DNA of 21,188 nucleotides from an uncultured Clostridia bacterium (GTDB taxonomy: Bacteria; Bacillota; Clostridia; Oscillospirales; Acutalibacteraceae). The first letter of the stretch is position 1; each line of letters begins with the position of its first letter. The notes beneath the pieces were generated by a model. The model was not told where the DNA came from. It saw only the letters and a program-made list of their open reading frames with translations, and made no database searches. Of this stretch, positions 1 through 7,708 are shown one piece after another. Both the position numbers and the translations under genes were made by a program. The stretch covers positions 1 through 21,188 of the forward strand of contig CALAUI010000029.1 of the NCBI GenBank assembly GCA_937892115.1. Reading direction: 5' to 3'.

Positions 1-2
1 GC

Positions 3-137
3 TCGGTGCCGCTGTCGCTCGGTCTTTCCTGCGGGAATATCGTCCTTTCGGTGGCAGTTCTGTCCATTCTTATTACCGCTCCGCTCGGAGCAATACTAAT
101 GGATTTAAGCTATAAAAAGTTATTGAAATTATCTTGA
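3..137 (+). CDS. C-terminal end of a probable cation/proton antiporter (partial)
   Basis: The window opens inside a plus-strand gene. Reading from base 3 gives 44 residues and a TGA stop. The peptide is strongly hydrophobic and ends with ITAPLGAILMDLSYKKLL, which resembles the last membrane helix and short basic tail of CPA1-type Na+/H+ antiporters (NhaP-like) in Clostridia. These integral membrane proteins exchange Na+ or K+ for protons. The other two frames give charged, non-membrane peptides, so this frame is preferred. A stem-loop terminator follows at once. The family call rests on a short tail remembered by pattern and could be another polytopic transporter. Confidence 0.5.
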   Translation, partial: SVPLSLGLSCGNIVLSVAVLSILITAPLGAILMDLSYKKLLKLS

Positions 138-163
138 TAAATCCCGGTTTACAGGGACAAATG

Positions 164-212
164 TAAAAAAAAACATCAGCGGCTCATTTCGGGTCGCTGA
201 TGTTTTATTTGT
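164..212. terminator. Bidirectional intrinsic terminator between convergent genes
   Basis: A perfect 12-bp stem (170-181 with 195-206, AAAACATCAGCG / CGCTGATGTTTT) encloses a 13-nt loop. It has an A-run on its left and a T-rich run on its right, so it can end transcription in both directions. It serves the antiporter-like gene from the left and the GH43-like gene from the right. Confidence 0.85.
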
Positions 213-236
213 ATGTGTCTTTTGCGATTATTCTGT

Positions 237-2000
237 TCATTCAACGGTGACAGTTACGGTGTCGGTAAAGCCGCCGGTCATTGTAATCCGAACGGTAGTT
301 GTGCCTGCCGATAACGGTGTGACGATTCCGCTGTCATCAACAGATATAACACTGCCGTCCTCAACGTCAAAGGTCATATGATAAACGTCTGCATCAACCA
401 TAGGCGGATAATTTTCACGGCTTGAGCCGTAGTCATTGTAAGCTTCGCCCCAGTCACCGTTTTTGAAGGTCACAAAGCCCCTTATCTGCGTTTGTCTCCA
501 ATCGCCGAGGGAAACGGTGATGCTGTTGTTTACGGCTCTGAAGCTTTCAATTTCACCCTTTCCGTCATTTGAGGAGTATCCTTTTTCATGCACCGTCACC
601 TTAAAGGTATAAGAAAAATCAGCATAGTTTACCGTTACAAGTGTCGAACCGATACAAACAGGCGTAATTCTCTGATTCTTTATTTTAATAACATTCTCGT
701 CGTAATCGCAGAAAGAAACCGCTCCGCTTATCAGAACGTGTTTTTCAAGTGCCTTGTCAAGCCAGAATAACTTAACACTTTTACTTTGATTCAGGTTAAC
801 ATCTATCTCCGCATTGTCGGTCGTGATTCCGGTAACGACAGGTGATGACGGCTTTTTTACGCGTTCACTTTCTGTCGGGGTCGGTGCGCCTGCGTTATCG
901 TATGATTGGATTTCTCCCTCGTAAGTAATAAGCTCGATGGGCTGAAATCTTGTTGACCAGTCGCCCCAGCCGCCTGTTGAGGTTTGGTAGGCGTAGCCGA
1001 TAAACAGATTGTCGGAAAGTCTTACGTGACCGTCGGGTCGTTTTGAAATACCCATATTGTGACATTCGGAACAGATTCCCGTGCGGATGATATCGCTTTT
1101 TTCAAAGTTAATTCCGTCATCGGACTGATAAACCGCAACGCCCGAGGTATCGCTGAAACGTTCATAGGTACAGAAACCGACAAATTTACCGATTTCTTCA
1201 ACATAAACCACGTCCCATGAATCCTGATTGTTTTCCTTTGTTGCGGTTACTCCGCGCAGGGTCAGCGACTCAGGCCAGTTTTCAGATAAATCCGCGGTAG
1301 CGACAAGCTCCTTTCCCATTCCGGACCCGAGCCACGAATAATAGAAATACAGAACGTTGTCAACAACGACAAAGCTCGGTTCTCCCGCACCCCAAAAGGA
1401 TGCGTTTTCATCAAAATATATAATCGGCTCAGGGTCACCGCCCCAACCGTTTCCGTTCCATTTTTCAAACGGACCGTCCGGTTTCTCGGAACGGGCAACA
1501 AAAATATTGTTGTTTATCCCTCCGTTTGTGGAAACAATAGTGGACGTGTAGCCGATATAATAGTAGCCCCCGAAATAAACGACACCGGGGTCACATACGG
1601 AATAATGGTCCATGGAATCCGCCGTAGGGCGCAGAACGACCTTCTCATCGCTCCACTCTTTACCGTTAAAATGTCTGTATGTAAACCAGTCCCATTCATT
1701 GCTTTGGCCGTTTGTTGCAAACCATGCGTCGGCAGAGCCGTCCTCATAATATATTATCGACGGACCGTATCTGTAACCGCCATGGTTTTGAAAAGGAGAA
1801 TATACGTCATATCCCGCATTCTCAGCCCTGAACGTGACATTTATGTCTTTGCCGTCTTTTTCGGGTGCGGCAGAGTCGGAAAAAGACTTATCCTCCGTGT
1901 TTAACGGTATTTTCCTTTCTCCAAATGACGTTACCGCCTTGCCCGACAAGCCGGTAAAAAACATGATGAGAGACAAAAAAAGTGCTAGAATTTCAGTCAT
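237..2000 (-). CDS. Secreted GH43-like beta-propeller protein with C-terminal BIG2-type domains
   Basis: This is a 587-residue exported protein. Residues 4-22 form a hydrophobic signal or anchor segment. Residues about 65-365 read like a five-bladed propeller of the GH43/GH117-like glycosidase superfamily: aromatic-rich strands, YRYGPSIIYY near 77, a DP pair at 137-138 (CDPGVVYF), and an acidic GAGEPSF at 204-210. A Ser/Pro/Glu linker follows at about 370-390. Two Ig-like domains come next; the last contains the BIG2-style DDSGIVTPLSAGTTTVRIT. The likely role is binding or cleaving a glycan outside the cell, substrate unknown. No LPXTG or dockerin motif is visible at the C-terminus. The ATG is preceded by AGAAGGGA on the coding strand. 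It is a single-gene unit with its own promoter. Catalytic activity is not proven because the three GH43 acids cannot all be assigned by eye. Confidence 0.75.
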   Translation of the reverse strand: MTEILALFLSLIMFFTGLSGKAVTSFGERKIPLNTEDKSFSDSAAPEKDGKDINVTFRAENAGYDVYSPFQNHGGYRYGPSIIYYEDGSADAWFATNGQSNEWDWFTYRHFNGKEWSDEKVVLRPTADSMDHYSVCDPGVVYFGGYYYIGYTSTIVSTNGGINNNIFVARSEKPDGPFEKWNGNGWGGDPEPIIYFDENASFWGAGEPSFVVVDNVLYFYYSWLGSGMGKELVATADLSENWPESLTLRGVTATKENNQDSWDVVYVEEIGKFVGFCTYERFSDTSGVAVYQSDDGINFEKSDIIRTGICSECHNMGISKRPDGHVRLSDNLFIGYAYQTSTGGWGDWSTRFQPIELITYEGEIQSYDNAGAPTPTESERVKKPSSPVVTGITTDNAEIDVNLNQSKSVKLFWLDKALEKHVLISGAVSFCDYDENVIKIKNQRITPVCIGSTLVTVNYADFSYTFKVTVHEKGYSSNDGKGEIESFRAVNNSITVSLGDWRQTQIRGFVTFKNGDWGEAYNDYGSSRENYPPMVDADVYHMTFDVEDGSVISVDDSGIVTPLSAGTTTVRITMTGGFTDTVTVTVE

Positions 2001-2078
2001 TGTCAGCAGTCCCTTCTTTCAGTTTTTTGCTCTGCATAGCTTTGTTCTTTGCCTTTTTGCAATAGTTTATGATAAATC

Positions 2079-2108
2079 ATTATAGTAAGTATTGTCATTA
2101 AAAGTCAA
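2079..2108 (-). promoter_or_regulatory. Sigma-A promoter for the GH43-like gene
   Basis: On the minus strand, TTGACT (2103-2108) and TATAAT (2079-2084) are separated by 18 bp, about 80 bp upstream of the GH43-like start codon. Confidence 0.7.
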
Positions 2109-2145
2109 TCGTCAATAATACTTTATACCGGTTATCCGGGCTGAA

Positions 2146-2188
2146 AGAAACAGCCCGCCGAAGAGAATTTTTCTTTGGCGGGTTTCTT
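2146..2188 (-). terminator. Intrinsic terminator after the GNAT gene
   Basis: The stem CCCGCCGAAG (2154-2163) pairs with CTTTGGCGGG (2173-2182), one G-T pair, around a 9-nt loop. On the minus strand it is followed by an interrupted T-rich stretch (CTGTTTCTTTC). It lies 50-80 bp past the stop of the acetyltransferase gene. Confidence 0.65.
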
Positions 2189-2236
2189 ATATAGTACTTC
2201 TTTATCGCTCTGCAGCTTAATCCGCAGGGTTATTTT

Positions 2237-2836
2237 TTATTTTTTTAGACCCGTTCTGTAAATGATTTTGTAGGGAGAACCGTCCTCGTAAACCATCTGC
2301 ACGCTGTCAATGCCGTTGGATTCCAGCACCTTTTCCCATCTTTCAACCATACCCTCGTCATATTCAACGGGAACGAATCCTGCCGTAAGATATGACCTTA
2401 CCGCTGACGGACGGAACTCGTCTGTTGTAAGGGAAATAAACGGGCATCCTCTTTCTTTGAGTGTCTTCTGAACTATATAGCTCAGATACTTTGCAAGTCC
2501 CTTGCCTCTGTATTCGGGAATGATTCCGACCCAGTGCATATCGCCGTAACCGGTGTTGCCCCAGATAAAAGAGGAGGACGTGCCTACGTGCTTGCCGTTA
2601 TGGTCAAGGAACCAGACATCTCTTTCGGGAACTATATCGACGAAATCATAGATTTCTCTCTTGAATCTGGCTTCATAGTCGGCGGGATCCATAGGGTCAA
2701 TGCTTGACGCATCATTCCAGATTTTAATGTCGTTTTCTCTTGTTTCCTCCGAAAAATGTGAAAATGAATAGCCCTCGGGAAGAGTGAGCTCTTCAAGAGG
2801 ATTATCAGTAAACCAATACATCTTAAGCTGTGCCAT
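2237..2836 (-). CDS. GNAT-family N-acetyltransferase
   Basis: This is a 199-residue cytoplasmic enzyme of the GCN5-related acetyltransferase fold, which moves an acetyl group from acetyl-CoA to an amine. The strand-plus-loop VGIIPEYRGKGLAKYLSYIV at about 103-122 is the acetyl-CoA pyrophosphate-binding motif (R/Q-x-x-G-x-G/A). The following FISLTTDEFRPSAVRSYLTAGF is the usual GNAT motif B, with the Asn-like position and Tyr/Phe of the C-terminal half. The acceptor substrate cannot be read from the sequence. The ATG is preceded by AAAGGAG at good spacing. It starts 57 bp after the zinc-ribbon gene with a hairpin between, so it is probably read by partial read-through from that gene's promoter; no clear promoter of its own was seen. 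Confidence 0.88.
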   Translation of the reverse strand: MAQLKMYWFTDNPLEELTLPEGYSFSHFSEETRENDIKIWNDASSIDPMDPADYEARFKREIYDFVDIVPERDVWFLDHNGKHVGTSSSFIWGNTGYGDMHWVGIIPEYRGKGLAKYLSYIVQKTLKERGCPFISLTTDEFRPSAVRSYLTAGFVPVEYDEGMVERWEKVLESNGIDSVQMVYEDGSPYKIIYRTGLKK

Positions 2837-2855
2837 TATTATTCTCCTTTACAAT

Positions 2856-2882
2856 AAATCCCCTACGGTACGCAGGGGATTT
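2856..2882 (-). terminator. Weak terminator or attenuator between zinc-ribbon gene and GNAT gene
   Basis: A perfect 9-bp stem AAATCCCCT / AGGGGATTT (2856-2864 with 2874-2882) lies just after the zinc-ribbon stop codon. On the minus strand the run after the stem is only ATTGT, so termination is probably partial. It may lower GNAT expression relative to the upstream gene or act as an mRNA 3'-end stabiliser. Confidence 0.5.
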
Positions 2883-2893
2883 CGGTTATTCAT

Positions 2894-4855
2894 TTACTGA
2901 GGAAGAATGCCTGCCTCATCCGTGGGATAAACATCGGTGGTGTTGCCTGCATCGTCTTCAAACCATGCCTTTGAAAGATTCCAGTCGGCGTAAATCGTAC
3001 CGGATTGCTCACCCTTGATATAGAATACGTAATAGTATCCGTCAACGGTGTAATCCACGGTACCGCTGACGCCGAGATTTTCAAAGAACTGCTGTGCTTT
3101 CTCAAGGTCAACCGCCTTGCCGTCCTTCCAGACCATGCGGTATTCCGTTTCTCTGCCTGCTTTGACGATTGAATTATCCTCAACGTTTACAAAGTAAGCA
3201 ACGTCTCTGTAAGTTCCGTCACCGGCTTTATCACCGAAAAGATACTCTATATGTGTATCACCGGTCTTGTCGTAATCCTTACGGTCATAAACCTCAACCG
3301 CGCCGAGAAATGATGCTTCACCTACAATGGCATCGGTGCTGTTTTCGTCGGGAACATAATACAGACGGAATTCCTTGATGATTGACTCGGCGGCATCCGC
3401 CTTGCCGTCACCGTTTATAACGCCGTCGGGAGCGTAATACGAAATGACATCAATAAGCGAAAGTGATGATGCTACTGCGGTTGCCTTTGCATCCTCGTCA
3501 ACTACGATTTTAATCTCTTCAAAAAGATACTTTGAAAGGTAGCCGACCGCATCGTCCTTTCTTGAAACCTCTTCATAAAGAACGGGAGTGTAGTTTGCAC
3601 TGTCGGGGAAGATTGCTTCAAGAGCGCCCTTTCTCAAAGGAGTAACGTCATATCCGTCAAGCCCTGTTTCGGCTGTTTCACCGTCTGCCGCAGCATCGTC
3701 CGTTACCGTTTCCGCTGCGGTTTCATCGGTATCCTCCGCAGGCACGGTTTCCTCTTCGTCTGCTGTAACCGCATCCTCGCCGCCTATATGGAGGACCGTA
3801 TTTTTGGCACTCTGGAAATAGGGATTATTCATTTCATCGGTGATGCCGTTTGTGGCGGTCGCTTCAAGGACAAAACCCTCTTCGCCGATACTCCATATAC
3901 CGGTACAGTAATAACCGGTGCCGTCGTATATTTCAGACTGGATAAAGCCGTCTTCACTTCCGCTGTGAACGGTGAAATGTGCTGATTTAACACCCGTTCC
4001 GCTCATTTCAAGCATATTGTTATAGGGGAAAATTACCGCCTTGCCGTTTGAATACGAAGCAATAAACGAGGGATAATTCCAGCCCACACCCTTACCGATA
4101 AACACCTCGGGGATACCGTTTGAATCCATATCGCATACGTATGCGGTACAGTTTTCGGCATTGGGAAGAGATGCAAGATATTTGTTTACTTCATCGGCGA
4201 GGGCTCTGCTCCACTCGGTACTGAAGCTGATATTGACTGAGGTGTTTTCCTCAAGGTCAACAACGTCTGCCCATTTGATTGAGCTGCTGTCATCAAGACA
4301 GAGAGTGGTAAGCACTTTTAATGACTTTACGAAAGAAATATCGGAAATACCGTCATTGGTAAGATTAAGAGTCTTGATAGTGGAATTGCCCATAAGCACC
4401 TTTGAGAGAGCGGCAGAGTCAATACTGCTGTTCTTGATGGTAAGCTCACTGAGGGCGGTATAATTCGCAAGGTCCTCAATCTGCTCTGCCGTGGCATTAT
4501 CAAGAGTAAGCTCGGCAACGGAATAATCCGTCTGCTGTGTGTGTCTCGGTACCCACCAGTATTTCCAGCCGAAAAATCCGCCTATGCCGAGAATGGCAAG
4601 CAAAAGAACGACAAGGATGATTATCAGGGGTGCCTTGCTCTTTTTCTTTTTCTTCTGTGAAACGTATTTTACTTCGGATTCGCTCTTGAAGGTTTCGCGG
4701 GGAGTTTCCTGCTGAACGGGGGGCTCATATACGGGAGCCGCCTGAATGGGTATATCGGGAGTCTGTGAATCCTTGGGCTGTGTCTGACCGCAAAACTGGC
4801 AGAACACCGCTATATCGTCAATCTGCTTTCCGCAGTTGATACAATTCTTTGACAT
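2894..4855 (-). CDS. Membrane-anchored zinc-ribbon protein with LRR-like and acidic regions
   Basis: This is a 653-residue protein of unknown function. It starts with a rubredoxin-like zinc ribbon (C5, C8, C19, C22: CINCGK and CQFCG), then a Pro/Gln/Glu-rich cytoplasmic stretch and a KKKKKSK patch. A single membrane helix follows at about 75-98, so the rest is expected outside the cell by the positive-inside rule. Residues about 113-205 contain leucine-rich-repeat-like units (LSELTIKNS, IKTLNLTNDGISDI). Around 240-260 lies DMDSNGIPEVFIG, similar to calcium-binding loops in VCBS/FG-GAP-type or EF-hand-like proteins. An acidic Thr/Glu/Asp linker covers about 365-395, and a 250-residue C-terminal region is not recognised. 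The ATG has GGAAGGAG upstream. It has its own strong promoter. Zinc-ribbon plus membrane-helix proteins are common and poorly characterised in Clostridia. Confidence 0.75.
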   Translation of the reverse strand: MSKNCINCGKQIDDIAVFCQFCGQTQPKDSQTPDIPIQAAPVYEPPVQQETPRETFKSESEVKYVSQKKKKKSKAPLIIILVVLLLAILGIGGFFGWKYWWVPRHTQQTDYSVAELTLDNATAEQIEDLANYTALSELTIKNSSIDSAALSKVLMGNSTIKTLNLTNDGISDISFVKSLKVLTTLCLDDSSSIKWADVVDLEENTSVNISFSTEWSRALADEVNKYLASLPNAENCTAYVCDMDSNGIPEVFIGKGVGWNYPSFIASYSNGKAVIFPYNNMLEMSGTGVKSAHFTVHSGSEDGFIQSEIYDGTGYYCTGIWSIGEEGFVLEATATNGITDEMNNPYFQSAKNTVLHIGGEDAVTADEEETVPAEDTDETAAETVTDDAAADGETAETGLDGYDVTPLRKGALEAIFPDSANYTPVLYEEVSRKDDAVGYLSKYLFEEIKIVVDEDAKATAVASSLSLIDVISYYAPDGVINGDGKADAAESIIKEFRLYYVPDENSTDAIVGEASFLGAVEVYDRKDYDKTGDTHIEYLFGDKAGDGTYRDVAYFVNVEDNSIVKAGRETEYRMVWKDGKAVDLEKAQQFFENLGVSGTVDYTVDGYYYVFYIKGEQSGTIYADWNLSKAWFEDDAGNTTDVYPTDEAGILPQ

Positions 4856-4889
4856 AAAACTGTCTCCTTCCGCCTTGGGAATATCGGGT

Positions 4890-4918
4890 ATTATATACTA
4901 TGACGCTGATTTTGTCAA
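4890..4918 (-). promoter_or_regulatory. Consensus sigma-A promoter for the zinc-ribbon gene
   Basis: On the minus strand, TTGACA (4913-4918) and TATAAT (4890-4895) are separated by exactly 17 bp, a full consensus match. It sits between the phosphodiesterase stop codon (4925) and the zinc-ribbon start (4855). Confidence 0.85.
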
Positions 4919-4924
4919 ACACCG

Positions 4925-6469
4925 TCAATCGTCGTAATACTCTGCAAGACTTTTTATTTCCTTTTCCTCAAGCGGTCTGTTAAAAATAAACAGATCGTCA
5001 ATCATGGTATTGCAATGTGTATCTTCCGTATTCTGTCTGCCGGTAGAATCCTCACCGATATAAAGAGGGCCGCTGACTGCGAAGCCCTTAAAGGACTCAT
5101 CAACCTTGTAAGTGTTGAGCAGACGGAAATTGATATAAATCTTCACTTCGCACTTTACATTGTCAAACGAAGCGGCATAATGCACCCAGCCGGATTCCAT
5201 ATCGGCGGGGAATGCGGCGGTAAAATCCTCTCTCACTTCGCCGTTGTAAAGTCTGATTCTCGCATCGTGAATCGTTTCGCCGACAGAAAAACCCGGTGTC
5301 TTCATATCGTTTCTTTCGTTTGTGGCGGCAACGACAACCGTATCTCTGTGTGCCTTATCCTTTTTAATCCAGACAGAAACGGTAAAGCCCTTGCCGAGTT
5401 TAAGGGATGAGGTTACACCGTAGCCGTTTTCACCCGGCTCGCCGCTTTCACCGCGGACACCGATATTGTAGTATTTGACGTGGCCTTTTTCTTTTGTTTT
5501 GAGCTTGCCCGTAAAGTCTTCGGTTTTGCCTTCAAACATATATCCGCAGGCAAAGGCAGATTTGTCAATGAACGAGTAAATGCCTTCCTTTGCATCCGGG
5601 TCAACGGCATCAAGATGCTTTTTATATTCCTTCATTTCAAGCTTACGGTGCGCACCGTCAATGCCTTTGAAAAGACCGTCGGGCACCTGTGAGGAGAAGC
5701 CGAGCTCGTCATATCCGGGAAGGTCAATACCGAGAGCGGTAAGCACAATGGCGGAAATATCCTTCGTCTGCATATAACCTATGCCGCCGCGCTGAAGATT
5801 TCTGCCCGAAGCACCGAAAAAGACATATTTCTCACCGTCCGTATATCCGCCGTGACCGTGGTTATATCCGCCGTGGTCGGCAATGACCGTGAAAAGCGTA
5901 TCCTGCAGGATACCCGCCTTTTCGTATGCATCGTAAATCGTGCCGATATATTTATCTTCCTTTTCAATCTGTCTGAGATGCTCCGGCGTACCGTAGCCGT
6001 GACCGTGGCCTGCACCGTCAACCTCATCAAGCTGAACGAAAAGGAAAGCGGGCTTCTTGTAAACCTGCCTTACTATCTGCGGAATAAGGCGGGCATCATC
6101 GGGAATATGAATGAGCTTTACGCCCTGATCATGCTCAATGATACCGTGATTGATGGGTCCCCAGTTTACGCAGGAGGCAAGGTAAGCATCCGGCATCGCC
6201 TTTCTGATTCTTTTGAAAACGGAAGGCAGCGCTTCATTGGTGTATTCGTAACGGTCGGCAATGGAATTGGTCAGCCCGTGAACGACGGGATCTGCTCCGA
6301 TAAGCATACCTCCCCAGTTTTCCGCACTGATGGTGGGGTCAAGGGACAGAGCATTATATGTGACTGCTCCGCCTTTGAATATTCTGTCAAAATTGGGGGT
6401 ATCGGCAAACTTATTGAAATTGCCCATTCCGTCAACACCGATAACCGCTACATACTTGAATTTTTTCAT
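4925..6469 (-). CDS. Alkaline-phosphatase-fold phosphodiesterase with C-terminal LamG-like domain
   Basis: This is a 514-residue protein starting at the ATG of MKKFKYV, preceded by GAGGGATAAA. An in-frame ATG 14 codons earlier lies inside the upstream gene and lacks a ribosome site. Residues 5-270 match the type I phosphodiesterase/nucleotide pyrophosphatase fold. Metal-site candidates are D13 (VIGVDGMG), T46/S48 as nucleophile (DPTISAENWGG), D148/D151 and H155 (LDEVDGAGHGHG), D198-H199 (ADHGG) and H206. Residues about 365-510 form a LamG/concanavalin-like jelly roll (FTVSVWIKKD, WVHYAASFDN, YIGEDS, IDDLFIFNRPL). It should hydrolyse a phosphomonoester or phosphodiester; the substrate is unknown. 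No signal peptide is visible, although LamG-like domains are usually extracellular. It is the second gene of an operon, 20 bp after the IolB-like gene. Confidence 0.85.
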   Translation of the reverse strand: MKKFKYVAVIGVDGMGNFNKFADTPNFDRIFKGGAVTYNALSLDPTISAENWGGMLIGADPVVHGLTNSIADRYEYTNEALPSVFKRIRKAMPDAYLASCVNWGPINHGIIEHDQGVKLIHIPDDARLIPQIVRQVYKKPAFLFVQLDEVDGAGHGHGYGTPEHLRQIEKEDKYIGTIYDAYEKAGILQDTLFTVIADHGGYNHGHGGYTDGEKYVFFGASGRNLQRGGIGYMQTKDISAIVLTALGIDLPGYDELGFSSQVPDGLFKGIDGAHRKLEMKEYKKHLDAVDPDAKEGIYSFIDKSAFACGYMFEGKTEDFTGKLKTKEKGHVKYYNIGVRGESGEPGENGYGVTSSLKLGKGFTVSVWIKKDKAHRDTVVVAATNERNDMKTPGFSVGETIHDARIRLYNGEVREDFTAAFPADMESGWVHYAASFDNVKCEVKIYINFRLLNTYKVDESFKGFAVSGPLYIGEDSTGRQNTEDTHCNTMIDDLFIFNRPLEEKEIKSLAEYYDD

Positions 6470-6489
6470 TTTATCCCTCACTGACTCGT

Positions 6490-7263
6490 TCAGTCTGCGT
6501 TGGCAAGCCATTCGTGTTCTTTTTCGTAAATTCTGGTCTTATCCCAGGGGTCGCCGTCGATATGGCGTATCATCCATACGTAATACATGGTATAACCGGG
6601 AGCGCATACCTGCTGGTGAGCGTTATGGGGCTCAATACAGAGGAAGGAGCCGTCGGTACACTTCTGAACGTCGTCACCCATAAACGCCGCGCCGAAGCCC
6701 TGGGGGTAATCAAACTGATAGTAGTAAACCTCGGGCTGGGGATGATAATGAGGAGGATAAGACGACCATCTGCCCGGATTGTGGAACACTTCACCGAGCA
6801 CCATATTTGAGTAGGGCGCATTGGAAAGGTCAAACATGGTGGCGCAGGTTCTCTTTCCCGTACCCTCCCACTGGGTCTGACCGAATTCCTGATACAGACA
6901 TTTTTCCGGTGTATAGTAAACGGGAGCAAATTCCCTCTCGTTATCCGTCTGCTGAATGATGATTTCGCTGTCCTTCTTAGCTTCCACCGTAACTGCGGTA
7001 TTTCTGCATACATGAAGGGCATAGGGAGTCTTTACGAAGGGGCTTTCCCTGAAATCGGTTTCAACGGTTTCGCTGCCGTAGGTAAACGACACTTTACCTT
7101 TGAGAAGAAGGAAAGCGGTTTCGTTCTTCTCATCACAGAGAGAAAAGCTTTCACCTGAAAAAAGGCGTTTTACCTTGATGTTCATAAGCATGGATGCGTT
7201 TTTTCCGCCCATTTCGCAAAGTATTTTTTCGTTTTTTTCATTGAATGCGGGGTTTTCAAGCAT
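6490..7263 (-). CDS. IolB-like 5-deoxy-glucuronate isomerase family protein
   Basis: This 257-residue double-cupin protein is of the KduI/IolB family. IolB isomerises 5-deoxy-glucuronate to 2-deoxy-5-keto-gluconate in myo-inositol breakdown. The second cupin carries the metal site: H172 and H174 (PPHYHPQPE), E178, and H213/H216 (EPHNAHQQV). The stretch YYYQFDYPQGFGA is typical of IolB. Length fits IolB (about 270). The ATG at MLENPAF is chosen because GGAAGTGAT precedes it; the longer in-frame start, 12 codons up, has no ribosome site and overlaps the promoter. It is the first gene of a two-gene operon with a phosphodiesterase, and no other iol gene (iolC, iolD, iolE, iolG, iolJ) is present, so the true substrate may differ. 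The family is confident, the exact reaction less so. Confidence 0.82.
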   Translation of the reverse strand: MLENPAFNEKNEKILCEMGGKNASMLMNIKVKRLFSGESFSLCDEKNETAFLLLKGKVSFTYGSETVETDFRESPFVKTPYALHVCRNTAVTVEAKKDSEIIIQQTDNEREFAPVYYTPEKCLYQEFGQTQWEGTGKRTCATMFDLSNAPYSNMVLGEVFHNPGRWSSYPPHYHPQPEVYYYQFDYPQGFGAAFMGDDVQKCTDGSFLCIEPHNAHQQVCAPGYTMYYVWMIRHIDGDPWDKTRIYEKEHEWLANAD

Positions 7264-7303
7264 AATATCACTTCCAAAAATTACTCCGTTATAAACCATT
7301 GTA

Positions 7304-7333
7304 ATTATATCACTTCAAGTCCCTTCTTTTCAA
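7304..7333 (-). promoter_or_regulatory. Sigma-A promoter for the IolB-like/phosphodiesterase operon
   Basis: On the minus strand, TTGAAA (7328-7333) is followed after 18 bp by TATAAT (7304-7309), with an extended -10 TG one base before it. It lies about 40 bp upstream of the chosen start. Confidence 0.7.
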
Positions 7334-7399
7334 TAATAAAAGGTTACAAAAGAGAGGGATCGTTTTTGGTTGAAAAAGATAAAACATATTTTCAAAAGG

Positions 7400-7438
7400 G
7401 CAAAACAAAAAGGACTTCTCCTAAACGAGAAGTCCTCT
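7400..7438 (-). terminator. Intrinsic terminator after the 75-residue gene
   Basis: A perfect 10-bp stem AGGACTTCTC / GAGAAGTCCT (7411-7420 with 7427-7436) with a 6-nt loop is followed on the minus strand by TTTTTGTTTT. It insulates the small gene from the IolB-like operon. Confidence 0.9.
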
Positions 7439-7451
7439 GTGACTGCCGTGA

Positions 7452-7679
7452 TTATTTATTGAGCCATTCCTCTGCTTTTGCTGCGGAAATGCTCTTGATG
7501 TTTTCCTCTTTGTAGGGTGACTCTTCACCGCCGTTGGTGTAGAGGAAAAAGTAACCCTTTTCGGTCTTGTAGAGGGTCTCTTCGTAACCTGCGGGGTCAC
7601 CGAAAGTGCCTACGGCATTCTTTTTAATAAGCTCTGCTGTTTCTGTATCGTATTCTCTTTTGCAAATGATTTTTTTCAT
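7452..7679 (-). CDS. Small conserved-type protein, 75 residues, function unknown
   Basis: The protein is short and charged, beginning MKKIICKREYDTETAELI and containing YEETLYKTEKGYFFLYTNGG and a C-terminal KAEEWLNK. This pattern (an opening YDTETA, a central ETLYxTxxGxFFLY, a final alpha-helix ending in EEWL) recurs in small uncharacterised proteins of Firmicutes chromosomes and mobile elements, as I remember them; no function is known to me. There are no membrane segments, signal peptide or Cys pairs. The ATG has AAAGGAG at proper spacing, an extended -10 promoter lies upstream and a strong terminator downstream, so it is a real monocistronic gene. Its predicted shape is a small beta-sheet with a terminal helix. 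Confidence 0.8.
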   Translation of the reverse strand: MKKIICKREYDTETAELIKKNAVGTFGDPAGYEETLYKTEKGYFFLYTNGGEESPYKEENIKSISAAKAEEWLNK

Positions 7680-7708
7680 GAAATTTCGCTCCTTTTGGAT
7701 TTTTCTTG

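Noticed and set aside
5852..6484. Plus-strand open frame of 210 codons antisense to the phosphodiesterase
   Set aside because: The opposite strand carries all phosphodiesterase motifs. The antisense frame has no ribosome site and no family-like sequence.
6470..6511. Fourteen-residue N-terminal extension of the phosphodiesterase gene
   Set aside because: It would overlap the IolB-like gene, lacks a ribosome site, and adds no conserved residues; the next ATG has GAGGGA upstream.
7264..7299. Twelve-residue N-terminal extension of the IolB-like gene
   Set aside because: No ribosome site precedes it and it starts within a few bases of the predicted -10 box; the later ATG follows GGAAGTGAT.
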